A DNA stretch of 64,000 nucleotides, taken from Marinicauda algicola (GTDB lineage: Bacteria; Pseudomonadota; Alphaproteobacteria; Caulobacterales; Maricaulaceae). This document shows positions 52,708-62,706 of this stretch, one piece after another. Each line of letters starts with the position of its first letter. Position 1 is the first letter of the stretch. The translations under genes and the position numbers were made by a program. The notes beneath the pieces were generated by a model. That model ran no database searches. It was not told the DNA's origin and saw only the letters and a list, made by a program, of their open reading frames with translations. The stretch is taken from contig NZ_CP071057.1 of assembly GCF_017161425.1 (NCBI RefSeq), positions 992,001-1,056,000 of the forward strand. Reading direction: 5' to 3'.

Positions 52708-52962
52708 CTAGACGATGACGCCCCCGCCGCCGCGCGGGGGCGTTTTCTTTTCGTCGGACTCCTTCGAAACCTGCTCGAGTCGGCGCATCAGCTTGCGGGC
52801 GGCGACGCGTTCGAGTTCCTCCTGGCCGGTCGTGACCGGTCCCTGGATGACGACCTCCTCGCCCGTCTCGACGTCGATCGCCGCCACGCGTACCGCCTCG
52901 CCGACGGACTGGAACTCGAAGATGATCTCGCGGCCCGCGGACGGATCGCGCTTCGAGCTCAT
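52708..52962 (-). CDS. Small DUF6898-like protein
   Basis: An 84-residue acidic protein with [20 protein letters not shown] and [20 protein letters not shown], resembling the DUF6898 family common in alphaproteobacteria (family named from memory). Its ATG overlaps the hemA stop (ATGA), so it is translated with hemA. The last residues ([13 protein letters not shown]) coincide with the mucR terminator on the other strand, so the tail is probably not functional. Confidence 0.75.
   Translation of the reverse strand: MSSKRDPSAGREIIFEFQSVGEAVRVAAIDVETGEEVVIQGPVTTGQEELERVAARKLMRRLEQVSKESDEKKTPPRGGGGVIV
52718..52752 (+). terminator. mucR terminator inside the convergent gene
   Basis: A perfect 10-bp stem ACGCCCCCGC / GCGGGGGCGT (6-nt loop) is followed by TTTTCTTTT, 26 nt past the mucR stop. 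It lies wholly within the coding end of the convergent DUF6898-like gene. Confidence 0.88.
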
Positions 52963-54185
52963 CCCGCGATCCCCGAGATGCGCACCTGGGCATGCTTGGC
53001 GTAGACCGCCCGCAGCGCCTCGACGAGTTCGTCGAACATCTGGTCGGTGTGCAGCGGGGTCGGCGTGAAGCGCATGCGCTCGGTGCCCTTGGGCACGGTC
53101 GGATAGTTGATCGGCTGGACGTAGATGCCGTGCTCGTCGAGCAGGGCGTCGGTCAGGCGCTTGGTGAGCACCGGATCGCCGACGTGGACCGGCACGATAT
53201 GGGTGACCGAGTCCATGACCGGGAAGCCTTCGGCCTTCAGGCGCGCCTTCAGCGTCGCGGCGCGCTCCTGATGGGCCTCGCGCAGATGGTTTGCGCTCTT
53301 GAGGAATTCCACGCTCGCACGCGCGCCCGCCGCGATCGCGGGGGCGAGCGAGGTGGTGAAGATGAAGCCGGGCGCCCAGGAGCGGATCGCATCGCAGATC
53401 ACCGCATCGGCGGCGATATAGCCGCCCATGACGCCGAAGGCCTTGCCGAGCGTGCCCTCGATGATGTCGAACCGGTCCATCAAGCCGTCGCGCTCGGCTA
53501 CGCCCGCCCCGCGCAGGCCGTAGAGGCCGACGGCGTGGACCTCGTCGAGATAGGTCAGCGCATTGTACCTGTCGGCGAGGTCGCAGACCTCTTCCAGCGG
53601 GCCGATATCGCCGTCCATCGAATAGACCGACTCCAGCGCGATCACCTTGGGCGCATCCTTGGGCGCGGCCTTCAGCAGCTCCTCCAGGTGCGCGACGTCG
53701 TTGTGGCGCCAGACATGCTTCTCGCAGCCGGCCTGGCGCACGCCCTCGATCATCGAGGCATGATTCAGGGCATCGGAATAAATTATGAGGCCGGGCAGGA
53801 TCTTGCCGAGCGTGGCGAGCGTCGCCTGGTTGGCGATGTAGCCGGAGGTGAAGAGCAGCGCGGCTTCCTTCTGGTGAAGGTCGGCCAGCGAGCGTTCCAG
53901 CTCCACGTGGTAATGGGTCGTGCCGGAAATGTTGCGCGTGCCGCCCGCCCCGGCCCCGACATCGTCGAGCGCCTGCTTCATCGCGCCGATGACGCAGGGG
54001 CTCTGGCCCATGCCGAGATAGTCGTTGGAGCACCAGACCGTGACGTCCTTCACCTCGCCTTGCGCTTCCCGGTAGCGGGCGCGAGGGAACTTGCCCCGAT
54101 TGCGCAGGAGGTCGGCGAATACCCGGTAGCGGCCTTCGGCCCGAACCCGAGCCACGGCGGAGGTGAAGGCGTCTTTGTAATTCAT
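52959..54185 (-). CDS. hemA: 5-aminolevulinate synthase
   Basis: PLP enzyme that condenses glycine and succinyl-CoA, the first step of heme synthesis in alphaproteobacteria. The 408-residue product has [46 protein letters not shown] and the PLP lysine in [14 protein letters not shown]. Start at ATG 54185 ([15 protein letters not shown]); the longer upstream frame is not family-like. hemB is encoded about 3.3 kb downstream on the other strand. Confidence 0.97.
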   Translation of the reverse strand: MNYKDAFTSAVARVRAEGRYRVFADLLRNRGKFPRARYREAQGEVKDVTVWCSNDYLGMGQSPCVIGAMKQALDDVGAGAGGTRNISGTTHYHVELERSLADLHQKEAALLFTSGYIANQATLATLGKILPGLIIYSDALNHASMIEGVRQAGCEKHVWRHNDVAHLEELLKAAPKDAPKVIALESVYSMDGDIGPLEEVCDLADRYNALTYLDEVHAVGLYGLRGAGVAERDGLMDRFDIIEGTLGKAFGVMGGYIAADAVICDAIRSWAPGFIFTTSLAPAIAAGARASVEFLKSANHLREAHQERAATLKARLKAEGFPVMDSVTHIVPVHVGDPVLTKRLTDALLDEHGIYVQPINYPTVPKGTERMRFTPTPLHTDQMFDELVEALRAVYAKHAQVRISGIAG

Positions 54186-54317
54186 CGTTCTCGCCGCCGG
54201 GGAGTGGCGGCTCCTCATCTCGTTTTCATCAGCCTGACATAAACGATCCGCCCCGTCATCGGAAACGGGTGGAGACCGATTGTCGCGGCTAAGTCCTGCC
54301 AACGCCTCGCAATTTCA

Positions 54318-55220
54318 TCACGGCTTCTCGCCGATCTCCCCGCGGAGCATCTTGATGATGCCGGAGAAGTCGAGATCATCCCCACCCGCTTCGGTAAAGG
54401 CGGTGTAAAGATTTTCCGCGCGCTTACCCATCGGCGTGGACGCTTCCACCGATCCGGCCGCATCCATCGCAAGGCGCAGGTCCTTGAGCATCATCGGCGC
54501 AGCGAAGCCGGGCTTGTAATCGCGGTTGGAGGGCGCGGCCGGAACCGGGCCCGGCACCGGGCAATAGCTCGTCAGCGACCAGCACTGCCCGGAGGCCTTG
54601 GACGCGATGTCGAAGAAGTTCTGTGCGTCGAGGCCGAGCTTCTGGGCGAGATTGATCGCTTCGCACGTGCCGATCATGTGGATGGCGAGCAGCATGTTGT
54701 TGCAGATCTTGGCCGCCTGGCCCGCGCCCGCATCGCCCGCGCGAATCACCGCCTTGCCCATGTCTGCGAGATAGGGCCTCGCCTTCTCGACATTTTCCTC
54801 GCTGCCCCCGACCATGAAGGTCAGCGTGCCGCCCTCGGCGGCGGCGACGCCGCCGGACACCGGCGCGTCGACGAAGGCCATGCCCTTCTTCTCCGCCTCG
54901 CTCGCGACATGGCGGGCGGAGTCCACGTCGATCGTGGAGCAGTCCATCAGGATGGCGTCGGGCTCGGCGAGATTGAGGATGCCGTCCTCGCCCTCATAGA
55001 CGCTGCGCACATGCTTGCCGGCGGGCAGCATGGTGACGACGGCCTTCGCGCCGCGGACCGCCTCGGCGAGGCTGGCGGCTCCCGTCGCGCCTTTCGCCTC
55101 GAGCGCTTTGACCGCCTCGGCGTTCAGATCGTAGGCGTGAACCTCGTGGCCGGCCCTGACGAGGTTCGCGGCCATGCCCGAACCCATGTTGCCAAGGCCG
55201 ATGAATGCGATGCGGGCCAT
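54318..55220 (-). CDS. mmsB: 3-hydroxyisobutyrate dehydrogenase
   Basis: Oxidises 3-hydroxyisobutyrate to methylmalonate semialdehyde in valine breakdown. The 300-residue protein has the NAD motif IAFIGLGNMGSGMAANLVRAGH, the FVDAPVSGGVAAAEGGTLTF substrate loop and the catalytic lysine region GAGQAAKICNNMLLAIHMIG. Start at ATG 55220. It is the last gene of acyl-CoA dehydrogenase - hydrolase - mmsB, each gap 11 nt or less. Confidence 0.93.
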   Translation of the reverse strand: MARIAFIGLGNMGSGMAANLVRAGHEVHAYDLNAEAVKALEAKGATGAASLAEAVRGAKAVVTMLPAGKHVRSVYEGEDGILNLAEPDAILMDCSTIDVDSARHVASEAEKKGMAFVDAPVSGGVAAAEGGTLTFMVGGSEENVEKARPYLADMGKAVIRAGDAGAGQAAKICNNMLLAIHMIGTCEAINLAQKLGLDAQNFFDIASKASGQCWSLTSYCPVPGPVPAAPSNRDYKPGFAAPMMLKDLRLAMDAAGSVEASTPMGKRAENLYTAFTEAGGDDLDFSGIIKMLRGEIGEKP

Positions 55221-55231
55221 GTCCCTGCTCC

Positions 55232-56278
55232 TCAAATGAACGTCATCTCGTGCTCGCCATCGAGCGGTCCGAAGAAGGCTTCGATCTCGGTACCCGTCGG
55301 CGCGGGCGCCCATTTCGGGGCATTGTCCTTGTCGACCACGACCGCGCGCACGCCCTCGTAGAAGTCCGAACCCGGCGCGAGGAAGCGCATCGAGACGCGC
55401 AGGTCCTGGGTCATCACGCCGCGGAAATCGAGATCGGCACCGCGCCTGAGCGCCTCGAGCGTGACCCTGAGCGATGTCGGCGACTTCGAGCGCAGGGTGC
55501 CGGCCTGCTTCGCCGACCAGGCATCGCCCGCCTCGTCGAGCGCGAACAGGATGGCATCCACGCTCTCGCGCCCGAAGGCCGCATCGATCAGCCCGCGCGC
55601 GTGGGCGAGATCGCTGTGGCCGGCATCGCCGCCGAAGCCGTCCAGCAGCTCCTCGATGCGCTCGCCGTCATCGTCCAGGCGCTCGGTCTCCAGCGCATAG
55701 ATCAGCTCGCCGTTTCGCTCGCTCGGCACGTAGTGGGTCGCGACGCCCGCGGCGATCGCGTCGGCCGTCCTCAGGCGGGCCCCGGTCAGGCCCATCCAGG
55801 TCCCGAGCGCACCGGCCAGGCGCGGCAGGAAGTACGCCCCGCCCACGTCCGGGTGGAAGCCGATGCCGGTCTCGGGCATGGCGAACAGGGTCCGGTCGCC
55901 GGCCACGCGGTGGGAGCCGTGAACCGACACCCCGACGCCGCCGCCCATGGTGATGCCGTCGATCAGGGCGACATAGGGCTTGGCGTATTCCTTGATCAGG
56001 GTGTTGAGCCGGTATTCGTCGCGCCAGAAGCGCCAGGCGCGGTCGTCGCCCGCCCTGCCGCTCTCGGCGAGCATCTTGATGTCGCCGCCGGCGCAGAAAC
56101 CCTTCTCGCCCTCCCCGTCGACGACGACCGCCTTCACGTCGTCGTCATCCGCCCATCCGGTCAGCGCCTCGATCATGGCCGTGACCATGTCCTGGTTCAG
56201 CGCATTGAGGGCCTTCGGGCGGTTCAGCGTGATCCGGCCGACATCGCCGGTCTTCCAGGTCTTGACGTCTTCGGTCAT
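55232..56278 (-). CDS. 3-hydroxyisobutyryl-CoA hydrolase (enoyl-CoA hydratase family)
   Basis: A 348-residue crotonase-fold protein, longer than ordinary enoyl-CoA hydratases, as expected for HIBCH. It has GRITLNRPKALNALNQDMV, the oxyanion loop GEKGFCAGGDIKMLAESGR, and IDGITMGGGVGVSVHGSHRV, and the typical GIGFHPDVGGAYFLPRL. It sits between the dehydrogenase and mmsB, matching the valine pathway order, which supports hydrolase rather than hydratase function. Confidence 0.9.
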   Translation of the reverse strand: MTEDVKTWKTGDVGRITLNRPKALNALNQDMVTAMIEALTGWADDDDVKAVVVDGEGEKGFCAGGDIKMLAESGRAGDDRAWRFWRDEYRLNTLIKEYAKPYVALIDGITMGGGVGVSVHGSHRVAGDRTLFAMPETGIGFHPDVGGAYFLPRLAGALGTWMGLTGARLRTADAIAAGVATHYVPSERNGELIYALETERLDDDGERIEELLDGFGGDAGHSDLAHARGLIDAAFGRESVDAILFALDEAGDAWSAKQAGTLRSKSPTSLRVTLEALRRGADLDFRGVMTQDLRVSMRFLAPGSDFYEGVRAVVVDKDNAPKWAPAPTGTEIEAFFGPLDGEHEMTFI

Positions 56279-57411
56279 CAGATCAGGTCCTTCGCGATGA
56301 TGACGCGCATGATTTCGTTCGTGCCTTCCAGGATCTGGTGGACCCGCAGGTCACGCACGATGCGCTCGATCGGATAGTCCTTGAGATAGCCGTAGCCGCC
56401 ATGCAGCTGCAGCGCGTCGTTGGCGACCTTGAAGCCAATATCCGTCGCGAAGCGCTTGGCCATGGCGCAGTATTTCGGGGCGCTGGCGTCCTTGCGGTCG
56501 AGCGCGTCGGCGGCGCGGTAGAGCATCAGGCGGGCCGCATCGAGCTCGGTCGCCATGTCGGCGAGCTTGAACTGCGTCGCCTGGAAGGCCGCGATGGGCT
56601 TGCCGAACTGCTCGCGCCCGGTGACGTAGTCGCGGGCCTGGTCGTAGGCCTCGCTGGCCCCGCCGAGCGAGCACGCGCCGATATTGATGCGCCCGCCATT
56701 CAGCCCGTTCATGGCGATGCGGAAGCCCTCGCCCTCTTCGGCGAGGCGGTTCTCCACCGGCACGCGGCAGTCCTCGAACGTCACGACGGCCGTCGGCTGG
56801 GAGTTCCAGCCCATCTTCTTCTCGTTGGCACCGAAGGAGAGGCCGGGCGTGCCCTTCTCCACCACGAGCGTGGAGATGCCCTTCGCGCCCTGCTCGCCCG
56901 TGCGGCACATCACCACGTAGATGTCGGACGTCCCGGCCCCGGAGATGAAGGCCTTCGAGCCGTTGAGCACGTAGTGATCGCCGTCGCGCACCGCCCTGGT
57001 GCGCAGGCTCGCCGCGTCCGATCCCGAGCCCGGCTCGGTCAGGCAGTAGGAGCCGATGAGGTCCATGGCGGTCAGTTTCGGCAGCCACTGCTTCCTCTGG
57101 TCCTCATTGCCCCAGGTGTCGATCATCCAGGAGACCATGTTGTGGATCGAGATGAAGGCGGCGGTAGAGACGCAGCCGCGCGACAGCTCCTCGAAGATCA
57201 TCGCCGCATCGAGCCGCGTCATGCCCGAGCCCCCGACATCATCGCGCGTGTAGATGCCGGCAAAGCCCATCTCCGCGGCCTCTTTCAGGACGTCGACGGG
57301 GAAGATCTTCTCCTCGTCCCACTTCGCCGCATTGGGCTTCAGGCGGTCCTCGGCGAACTTGCGCGCCGCGTCCTTTATCAGGCCTTGCTCTTCGCTAAGC
57401 TCGAAATGCAC
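56278..57411 (-). CDS. Isobutyryl-CoA dehydrogenase (acyl-CoA dehydrogenase family)
   Basis: A 377-residue FAD enzyme for isobutyryl-CoA oxidation in valine breakdown. It has [20 protein letters not shown] (flavin loop), [20 protein letters not shown], and the C-terminal [20 protein letters not shown] with the catalytic glutamate region. The start is GTG 57411, after a strong AAGGAG site; the longer frame runs into hemB antisense. Substrate is inferred from the operon with HIBCH and mmsB. Confidence 0.92.
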   Translation of the reverse strand: MHFELSEEQGLIKDAARKFAEDRLKPNAAKWDEEKIFPVDVLKEAAEMGFAGIYTRDDVGGSGMTRLDAAMIFEELSRGCVSTAAFISIHNMVSWMIDTWGNEDQRKQWLPKLTAMDLIGSYCLTEPGSGSDAASLRTRAVRDGDHYVLNGSKAFISGAGTSDIYVVMCRTGEQGAKGISTLVVEKGTPGLSFGANEKKMGWNSQPTAVVTFEDCRVPVENRLAEEGEGFRIAMNGLNGGRINIGACSLGGASEAYDQARDYVTGREQFGKPIAAFQATQFKLADMATELDAARLMLYRAADALDRKDASAPKYCAMAKRFATDIGFKVANDALQLHGGYGYLKDYPIERIVRDLRVHQILEGTNEIMRVIIAKDLI

Positions 57412-57505
57412 GGAGTTTCTCCTTAAAACACGCGGGACGTTGCCTAACGCCGGCGTCTTCGCCGGGCAAGCTTCCCACCGGATTCGACACGCGAGATAGA
57501 CCAGA

Positions 57506-58492
57506 ATGCCCCAGTTTCCCAACACCCGGCTGCGGCGGCTTCGCCAGCACGACTGGGTCCGCCGCCTGGTGCGCGAGACCACGCTGACGCCGGACGACCT
57601 CATCTGGACGCTCGTCGTCTCCGACAGCGCCGATCCCACCGAGCCGGTTCCGTCCATGCCGGGAATCGAGCGCCTGTCGGTGAAGGCGGCCGCCGCCGCG
57701 GCGAAGGAGGCCGAACGCCTGGGCATCCCGGCCATCGCGATCTTCCCCCATGTCGACCCGGGCAAGAAGGACGAGACGGGAAGCGAGGGGCTCAATCCGG
57801 ACGGGCTCGTCGCCAGTGCGGTCAAGGCGATGAAGGATGCCGCGCCGGGGGTGGGGATCGTGTGCGACGTCGCGCTCGATCCCTTTACCACGCACGGCCA
57901 TGACGGGGTGCTGAAGAACGGCCAGGTCCTCAACGACGAGACGATCGAGCGCCTCCAGGAGCAGTCGGTGATCTACGCGCAGGCGGGCTGCGACGTGATC
58001 GCCCCCTCCGACATGATGGACGGGCGGATCGGCAAGATCCGCGCGGCGCTGGAAGAGGCCGGACAGGCCGACACGCTGATCCTGTCCTATGCCGCCAAGT
58101 ACGCCTCGGCCTTCTACGGGCCCTATCGCGACGCGATCGGCTCGGCGAAGGCGCTGTCGGGCGACAAGAAGACCTACCAGATGGACCCGGGCAATTCGCA
58201 GGAGGCCCTGCGCGAGGTCGCCATGGACATCGAGGAGGGCGCGGACATGCTGATGGTCAAGCCCGGCCTTCCCTATCTGGACATCGTCGCGCGGGTGAAG
58301 ATGGAGTTCGGCATGCCGACCTACGCCTTCCAGGTCTCCGGCGAGTACGCGATGATCGAGGCGGCCTCGTCCAATGGCTGGATCGACGGCGAGCGGGTCA
58401 TGATGGAAAGCCTGATGGCCTTCAAGCGCGCCGGCGCGGACGGGGTGCTGACCTATTTCGCCCCGCGGGCGGCGCGGGTTCTCAATGGATAG
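57506..58492 (+). CDS. hemB: Porphobilinogen synthase (delta-aminolevulinate dehydratase)
   Basis: Condenses two aminolevulinates to porphobilinogen. The 328-residue protein has the active-site lysines in [18 protein letters not shown] and [12 protein letters not shown], and the Schiff-base region is intact. The metal loop [14 protein letters not shown] lacks the three zinc cysteines, so it belongs to the magnesium-dependent class. Start at ATG 57506 ([17 protein letters not shown]). The next gene overlaps its end by 8 nt. Confidence 0.97.
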   Translation: MPQFPNTRLRRLRQHDWVRRLVRETTLTPDDLIWTLVVSDSADPTEPVPSMPGIERLSVKAAAAAAKEAERLGIPAIAIFPHVDPGKKDETGSEGLNPDGLVASAVKAMKDAAPGVGIVCDVALDPFTTHGHDGVLKNGQVLNDETIERLQEQSVIYAQAGCDVIAPSDMMDGRIGKIRAALEEAGQADTLILSYAAKYASAFYGPYRDAIGSAKALSGDKKTYQMDPGNSQEALREVAMDIEEGADMLMVKPGLPYLDIVARVKMEFGMPTYAFQVSGEYAMIEAASSNGWIDGERVMMESLMAFKRAGADGVLTYFAPRAARVLNG

Positions 58493-59621
58493 ACGCCCCG
58501 AGACGCTCGCCGCGCAGGCGCTGCATCATATCGACGCCGAGACCGGCGCGGTCATCCCGCCCCTGCACCCGGCGACGACCTTCGCGCGCGATGCCGGCAA
58601 CCAGCTGATCGGCCCGCGCGACTATGCCCGCCCGCAGGGGCCGAACGCCGATCATGCCGCCGCGATCGTCGCGGCCCTTGAAGGTGCGAAGGCGGCGCGG
58701 CTTTTCGCCTCCGGCCTCGGCGCGGCCTCGGCGGTGTTCGAAACCGTGGCGCCGGCAGGTCACGTGGTGGCGCAGAGCCGGATGTATCACGGCACGAGGA
58801 AGCTGCTCGCGCGCCTCGCCGCGACGGGGCGGATCACCCTCTCCTGGTTCGACCCGGACGCGCCGGAAAGCCTTGCCGGAACCATCGAGCCCGGGCGCAC
58901 CGAACTCGTCTGGATCGAGACGCCGGCCAATCCGTCCTGGACGATCCTCGACATCGCGGCCTGCGCGAGGGCGGCCCACGAAGCCGGGGCGATCCTGGCG
59001 GTCGACGGCACGTGTGCTCCGCCGTGCACGACGCGCGCGCTCGATCTCGGCGCCGACCTCGTGATGCATTCGGCGACCAAGTATCTCAACGGACATTCCG
59101 ACGTGCTCGCCGGCGTCGTCGCGACGCGCGAGACCGACGCGCGCTGGACCCGTCTCGGCGAGATCGCGAGCCTTTCCGGCGCCACGCCCGGCGCGTTCGA
59201 GAGCTGGCTGCTGGTCCGGGGCTTGCGCACCCTCTTCGTGCGCTTCGAGCGCCAGAGCGCGAACGCGATGGCCCTCGCCCGGGCGCTGCGGGACCATGCG
59301 GCGGTGAGCCACGTGCTCTATCCGGGCCTTGCGACCCATCCCGGTCACGCCATTGCCGCGCGTCAGATGACGGGCGGGTATGGCGGCCTCCTCTCGCTCC
59401 GGCTGAAGGGGGGCTTCGCGGCGGCCGGAAAACTCGCCGCCTCGACGCAGGTCTTCATCCAGGCGACCTCCATCGGCGGGGTGGAAAGCCTGATCGAGCA
59501 TCGAAAGCCGATCGAGGGGCCCGACAGTCCCACCCCGGACGACCTGGTGCGCCTGTCCTGCGGCATCGAGGCGGAGGCCGACCTGGTCGGCGATCTCGTC
59601 GCGGCGCTCGACGGGCTCTGA
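58485..59621 (+). CDS. Trans-sulfuration enzyme family PLP protein
   Basis: A 378-residue enzyme of the cystathionine gamma-synthase/lyase and methionine gamma-lyase family. It has the ETGAVIPPLHPATTFARDAG opening, YARPQGPNADHAAAIVAALE, and the PLP lysine in LVMHSATKYLNGHSDVLAGV. The C-terminal TSIGGVESLIEHRKPIEG is typical. Exact reaction (synthase, lyase or methionine lyase) cannot be decided. Its ATG overlaps hemB by 8 nt. Confidence 0.9.
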   Translation: MDRRPETLAAQALHHIDAETGAVIPPLHPATTFARDAGNQLIGPRDYARPQGPNADHAAAIVAALEGAKAARLFASGLGAASAVFETVAPAGHVVAQSRMYHGTRKLLARLAATGRITLSWFDPDAPESLAGTIEPGRTELVWIETPANPSWTILDIAACARAAHEAGAILAVDGTCAPPCTTRALDLGADLVMHSATKYLNGHSDVLAGVVATRETDARWTRLGEIASLSGATPGAFESWLLVRGLRTLFVRFERQSANAMALARALRDHAAVSHVLYPGLATHPGHAIAARQMTGGYGGLLSLRLKGGFAAAGKLAASTQVFIQATSIGGVESLIEHRKPIEGPDSPTPDDLVRLSCGIEAEADLVGDLVAALDGL

Positions 59622-59624
59622 GCC

Positions 59625-60257
59625 TCAGTCGATCCGCCCGATCGATGGCAGCGTCCAGCCGAACCGCATGGCGGCGGCGCGGATGGCGAAGGCGAGCAGC
59701 GCCGCGCCGACCGCGCTGGCTCCGGCCGGCAGCGCCAGCGCGAGCGCGGCGACATAGGCGGCCGCTCCGGCGAGCGCGGCGAGCGCGTAGATCTCCTCGC
59801 GCAGCACCAGCGGCACGTCGTTGACGAGCACGTCGCGCACGAGCCCGCCGAAGGCGGCGGTCATCACGCCGGTGAGGATGGCGATCGCCCAGTGCGCCCC
59901 GACGGCCAGTCCGGCCTGCGCGCCCAGCACGCAGAACACCGAGAGCCCGACCGCGTCGGCCCAGGCGAGCGCGGCGCGGCGCGCGCCGGTGCCGGTCGAC
60001 AGCAGGGTCGAGCCGTAATAGCCCGTCAGCGCGCCGGCGACCGCGATGGCGAGATACTCGGGCGCGTCGACCCAGTAGACGGGCAGCTGGCCGAGCAGGA
60101 TGTCGCGCAGCGTGCCCCCGCCCATGCCCGCCGCCGCGCCGACGATCGCCGCGCCGAACGGGTCGAGGCTCTTTCGCGCCGCGATCATCCCGCCGGAAAA
60201 GGCGAAAAAGAACACGCCGGCATAGTCCAGCAGCTGGAAGACCAGTGCGACGCTCAC
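59625..60257 (-). CDS. Trimeric intracellular cation channel (TRIC/UPF0126) family protein
   Basis: A 210-residue membrane protein with about seven helices arranged in two similar halves. Each half carries the glycine-rich GMGGGTLRDILLGQLPVYWV and FGGLVRDVLVNDVPLVLREE motif of bacterial TRIC channels. Start at GTG 60257, overlapping the stop of the upstream DUF389 gene (GTGA). A role in potassium or other monovalent cation flux follows from the family. Confidence 0.9.
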   Translation of the reverse strand: MSVALVFQLLDYAGVFFFAFSGGMIAARKSLDPFGAAIVGAAAGMGGGTLRDILLGQLPVYWVDAPEYLAIAVAGALTGYYGSTLLSTGTGARRAALAWADAVGLSVFCVLGAQAGLAVGAHWAIAILTGVMTAAFGGLVRDVLVNDVPLVLREEIYALAALAGAAAYVAALALALPAGASAVGAALLAFAIRAAAMRFGWTLPSIGRID

Positions 60258-61255
60258 GGCAGTACGGCCGCGGGCTGGGCGGCGAAATGGGCCGCGATCA
60301 TGGTCAGCGCGACGATGAGGGCGAACCAGACGGCCCCATTGACATAGACCGAGCGCTTGGCGGCCCGCCGCTCCAGCCAGGTGCGCGGGCGCACGCCCTT
60401 GAGGAAGAACACCACCAGGGCGGCGAGATTGACGCTGACGACGTTGATGAAGAGAAGCAGGAGCGCGCGGGCGGCAAGCATCCACAGCCCCGCCCCCGCG
60501 AAGAGGCCCGCGGCCGCCGCGGGCGGCAGCAGCGCGACCGCGACCATCACGCCGACCAGCGCGGCAGGCAGGCCCGTGACGATCGACAGCGCCGCCGCGG
60601 CGCCGGCCGCGAGCGCCAGCACAGGGGAATCGAGGCCCACGACGGTGCGCGTCATCAGCTCCTGCGACGTGAGATCGAGCGGCAGGGTGAGCCCTATGAG
60701 GAAGGATACGGCGAGCCCCAGCGACAGGCCGGCGATCGCCGTGCGCGCGGCCTTCAGCATCAGCGGAAGGTCTCCCAGCGCGGAGCCGAAGGAGAAGGCG
60801 AGGATGGGGCCGAGCAGCGGCGCGATCACCATCGCCCCGATCACGACGGCCACGTTGTCGGCGGCCATGCCGAACACCACCACCAGCGTGGAAAGCAGGG
60901 TCAGCAGGAGGTAATCGCGATTGAGCCGGCCGCCGCGCGAGATGTCGTCATAGATCTCCTCGCGCAGGGCGAGGGTCTTCTGCTGCTGGCGCGTCTCATC
61001 CTCCTCGGGGATCTTGGGAAGGCTCGCCTCGATCGGGATCACCACGAGCTGCCAGTCGGTCTCGTCCTCGAGGATCGCCGAGATGGCGTCGATCGCCTTC
61101 TGCCCGTCCCCGGTCTTGAACAGCAGGCGCAGCAGGCGCCGGCCGCGATCGTCCGGCTCGGTCAGCCGGTGATCGACGGGCTCGGTCTGCAGCGTGGCTT
61201 TCAGAACCTGCTGGACCCGGTCGCCGTCGGGCATGGACAGTTCGATGAGGCGCAA
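60254..61255 (-). CDS. DUF389/TIGR00341-family membrane protein
   Basis: A 333-residue protein. The N-terminal soluble part (1-95) has a ferredoxin-like fold region, followed by about six to seven membrane helices with VVIGAMVIAPLLGPILAFSFG, ALVGVMVAVALLPPAAAAGL and INVVSVNLAALVVFFLKGV, which are family signatures. Function is not established. The TRIC gene overlaps it by 4 nt and an oxidoreductase gene precedes it by 3 nt. Confidence 0.9.
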   Translation of the reverse strand: MRLIELSMPDGDRVQQVLKATLQTEPVDHRLTEPDDRGRRLLRLLFKTGDGQKAIDAISAILEDETDWQLVVIPIEASLPKIPEEDETRQQQKTLALREEIYDDISRGGRLNRDYLLLTLLSTLVVVFGMAADNVAVVIGAMVIAPLLGPILAFSFGSALGDLPLMLKAARTAIAGLSLGLAVSFLIGLTLPLDLTSQELMTRTVVGLDSPVLALAAGAAAALSIVTGLPAALVGVMVAVALLPPAAAAGLFAGAGLWMLAARALLLLFINVVSVNLAALVVFFLKGVRPRTWLERRAAKRSVYVNGAVWFALIVALTMIAAHFAAQPAAVLP

Positions 61256-61258
61256 GCG

Positions 61259-62134
61259 TCAGTCCTTTTTCGCGTCGGCATTGTCCAGCCGGGCGATGAG
61301 GCTCGACGTGTCCCAGCGGCCGCCGCCCATCGCCTGGACCTCAGCGTAGAACTGATCGACGAGGGCCGCCACGGGCAAGCGCGAGCCGTTGCGCCGCGCC
61401 TCGTCGAGCGCGATGCGAAGATCCTTGCGCATCCAGTTGACCGCGAAACCGAATTCGAATTCGCCCTCGACCATGGTCTGCCAGCGATTCTCCATCTGCC
61501 AGGATTGCGCCGCGCCCTTGGAGATGGCCTTGACCACCGTCTCCGGATCGAGCCCGGCACGCTTGGCGAAGTGCAGGCCCTCCGACAGCCCCTGCACCAC
61601 GCCGGCAATGCAGATCTGGTTGACCATCTTGACGAGCTGGCCCGAGCCGGCCGGCCCGGCATGGGTGATCGCCTTGGCGTAGGCCTGCATCACCGGCTCG
61701 GCACGGGCGAAGGCCTCGTCGTTCCCGCCGCACATGATGGAGAGCTTGCCGTTCTCCGCGCCGGCCTGCCCGCCGGAGACCGGGGCGTCGACGAAGGCGA
61801 CGCCCGTCCCCTCCCCGATCTGCGCCAGCTGGCGGGCGAGTTCGGCCGAGGCGGTCGTGTGGTCGACGAGAACGCTGCCCGCCTCCATCGTCTCGAGGAG
61901 CGGTTCGGCGATCTCGCGCACGTCCGGATCGTCGCCGAGGCAGAGAAAGGCGAACTCGCACTGCTGCACGGCATCTTCCGGCGTCGCGGCGGCCCGGCCG
62001 CCGAACTCGCCGGCCCAGTCCTTCGCCTTGCGCGCGGTGCGGTTCCAGACGGCGACCTCGTGGCCCGCCTTCACCAGATGGCCGGCCATTGGATAGCCCA
62101 TCACGCCGAGACCGAGAAATGCGAGCTTCGCCAT
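61259..62134 (-). CDS. NAD(P)-dependent beta-hydroxyacid dehydrogenase-family protein
   Basis: A 291-residue enzyme with FLGLGVMGYPMAGHLVKAGH (Rossmann dinucleotide motif), FVDAPVSGGQAGAENGKLSI and the catalytic lysine GSGQLVKMVNQICIAGVVQG. It is a paralogue of mmsB but lies outside the valine operon, with a flavin reductase before it. Substrate unknown; succinic- or glyoxylate-type semialdehyde reductases are possible. Confidence 0.88.
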   Translation of the reverse strand: MAKLAFLGLGVMGYPMAGHLVKAGHEVAVWNRTARKAKDWAGEFGGRAAATPEDAVQQCEFAFLCLGDDPDVREIAEPLLETMEAGSVLVDHTTASAELARQLAQIGEGTGVAFVDAPVSGGQAGAENGKLSIMCGGNDEAFARAEPVMQAYAKAITHAGPAGSGQLVKMVNQICIAGVVQGLSEGLHFAKRAGLDPETVVKAISKGAAQSWQMENRWQTMVEGEFEFGFAVNWMRKDLRIALDEARRNGSRLPVAALVDQFYAEVQAMGGGRWDTSSLIARLDNADAKKD

Positions 62135-62152
62135 GGAGTTCTCTCCTTCGCG

Positions 62153-62620
62153 TCAGATCTGCCCGTAGGCCGAACGGTTGAACACCAGGGCGGGCGCTTC
62201 GCGCGGGGTGTCGAAGTCGAGCACCTGGGCGACGATGATCTCGTGATCGCCCGCCTCGTGCACCGCCGTCACCCGGCAGTCGAAGCGCGCGATAGCGCCC
62301 TCCACAAAAACCGCCCCGCTCTCGCGTTCGGTCCACTGCGCTCCCGCACCGTTCAGATCGTCCTGGCGCGCGCACCGGGTGGACAGCTCGACCTGGTCGA
62401 AGGCGAGCACGTTGATCCCGAAGGTCGGCGCGTGGCGGAACAGCGCGTAGCGGGCGCTGTCGCGGCCGAGCGACCAGAGCACCAGGGCGGGCTCGAGCGA
62501 GACCGAGGAGAAGGAATTGACCGTCATCGCGCGCGCACGGCGCCCGTCCATCGTGGCGACCAGCGTCACCCCGGTGGGAAAGCGCGAGAGTGCCTCGCGA
62601 AAGGCCCGTTGCCGTTTCAA
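62153..62620 (-). CDS. Flavin reductase family protein
   Basis: A 155-residue FMN-binding split-barrel protein, starting at TTG 62620 (GGGAGA about 9 nt upstream). It has FREALSRFPTGVTLVATMDG, AMTVNSFSSVSLEPALVLW and the C-terminal GDHEIIVAQVLDFD typical of HpaC-like reductases that supply reduced flavin to monooxygenases. No monooxygenase lies beside it. The longer frame upstream overlaps the motB promoter and is rejected. Confidence 0.88.
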   Translation of the reverse strand: MKRQRAFREALSRFPTGVTLVATMDGRRARAMTVNSFSSVSLEPALVLWSLGRDSARYALFRHAPTFGINVLAFDQVELSTRCARQDDLNGAGAQWTERESGAVFVEGAIARFDCRVTAVHEAGDHEIIVAQVLDFDTPREAPALVFNRSAYGQI

Positions 62621-62706
62621 GCCGTTATCTCCCGCTTCTTGCCCGCCGAAACGCAGCCTTAACCCTGTCGGTGGTATCGCCTGACTGGAACAGAGGGTGG
62701 ATGGCA

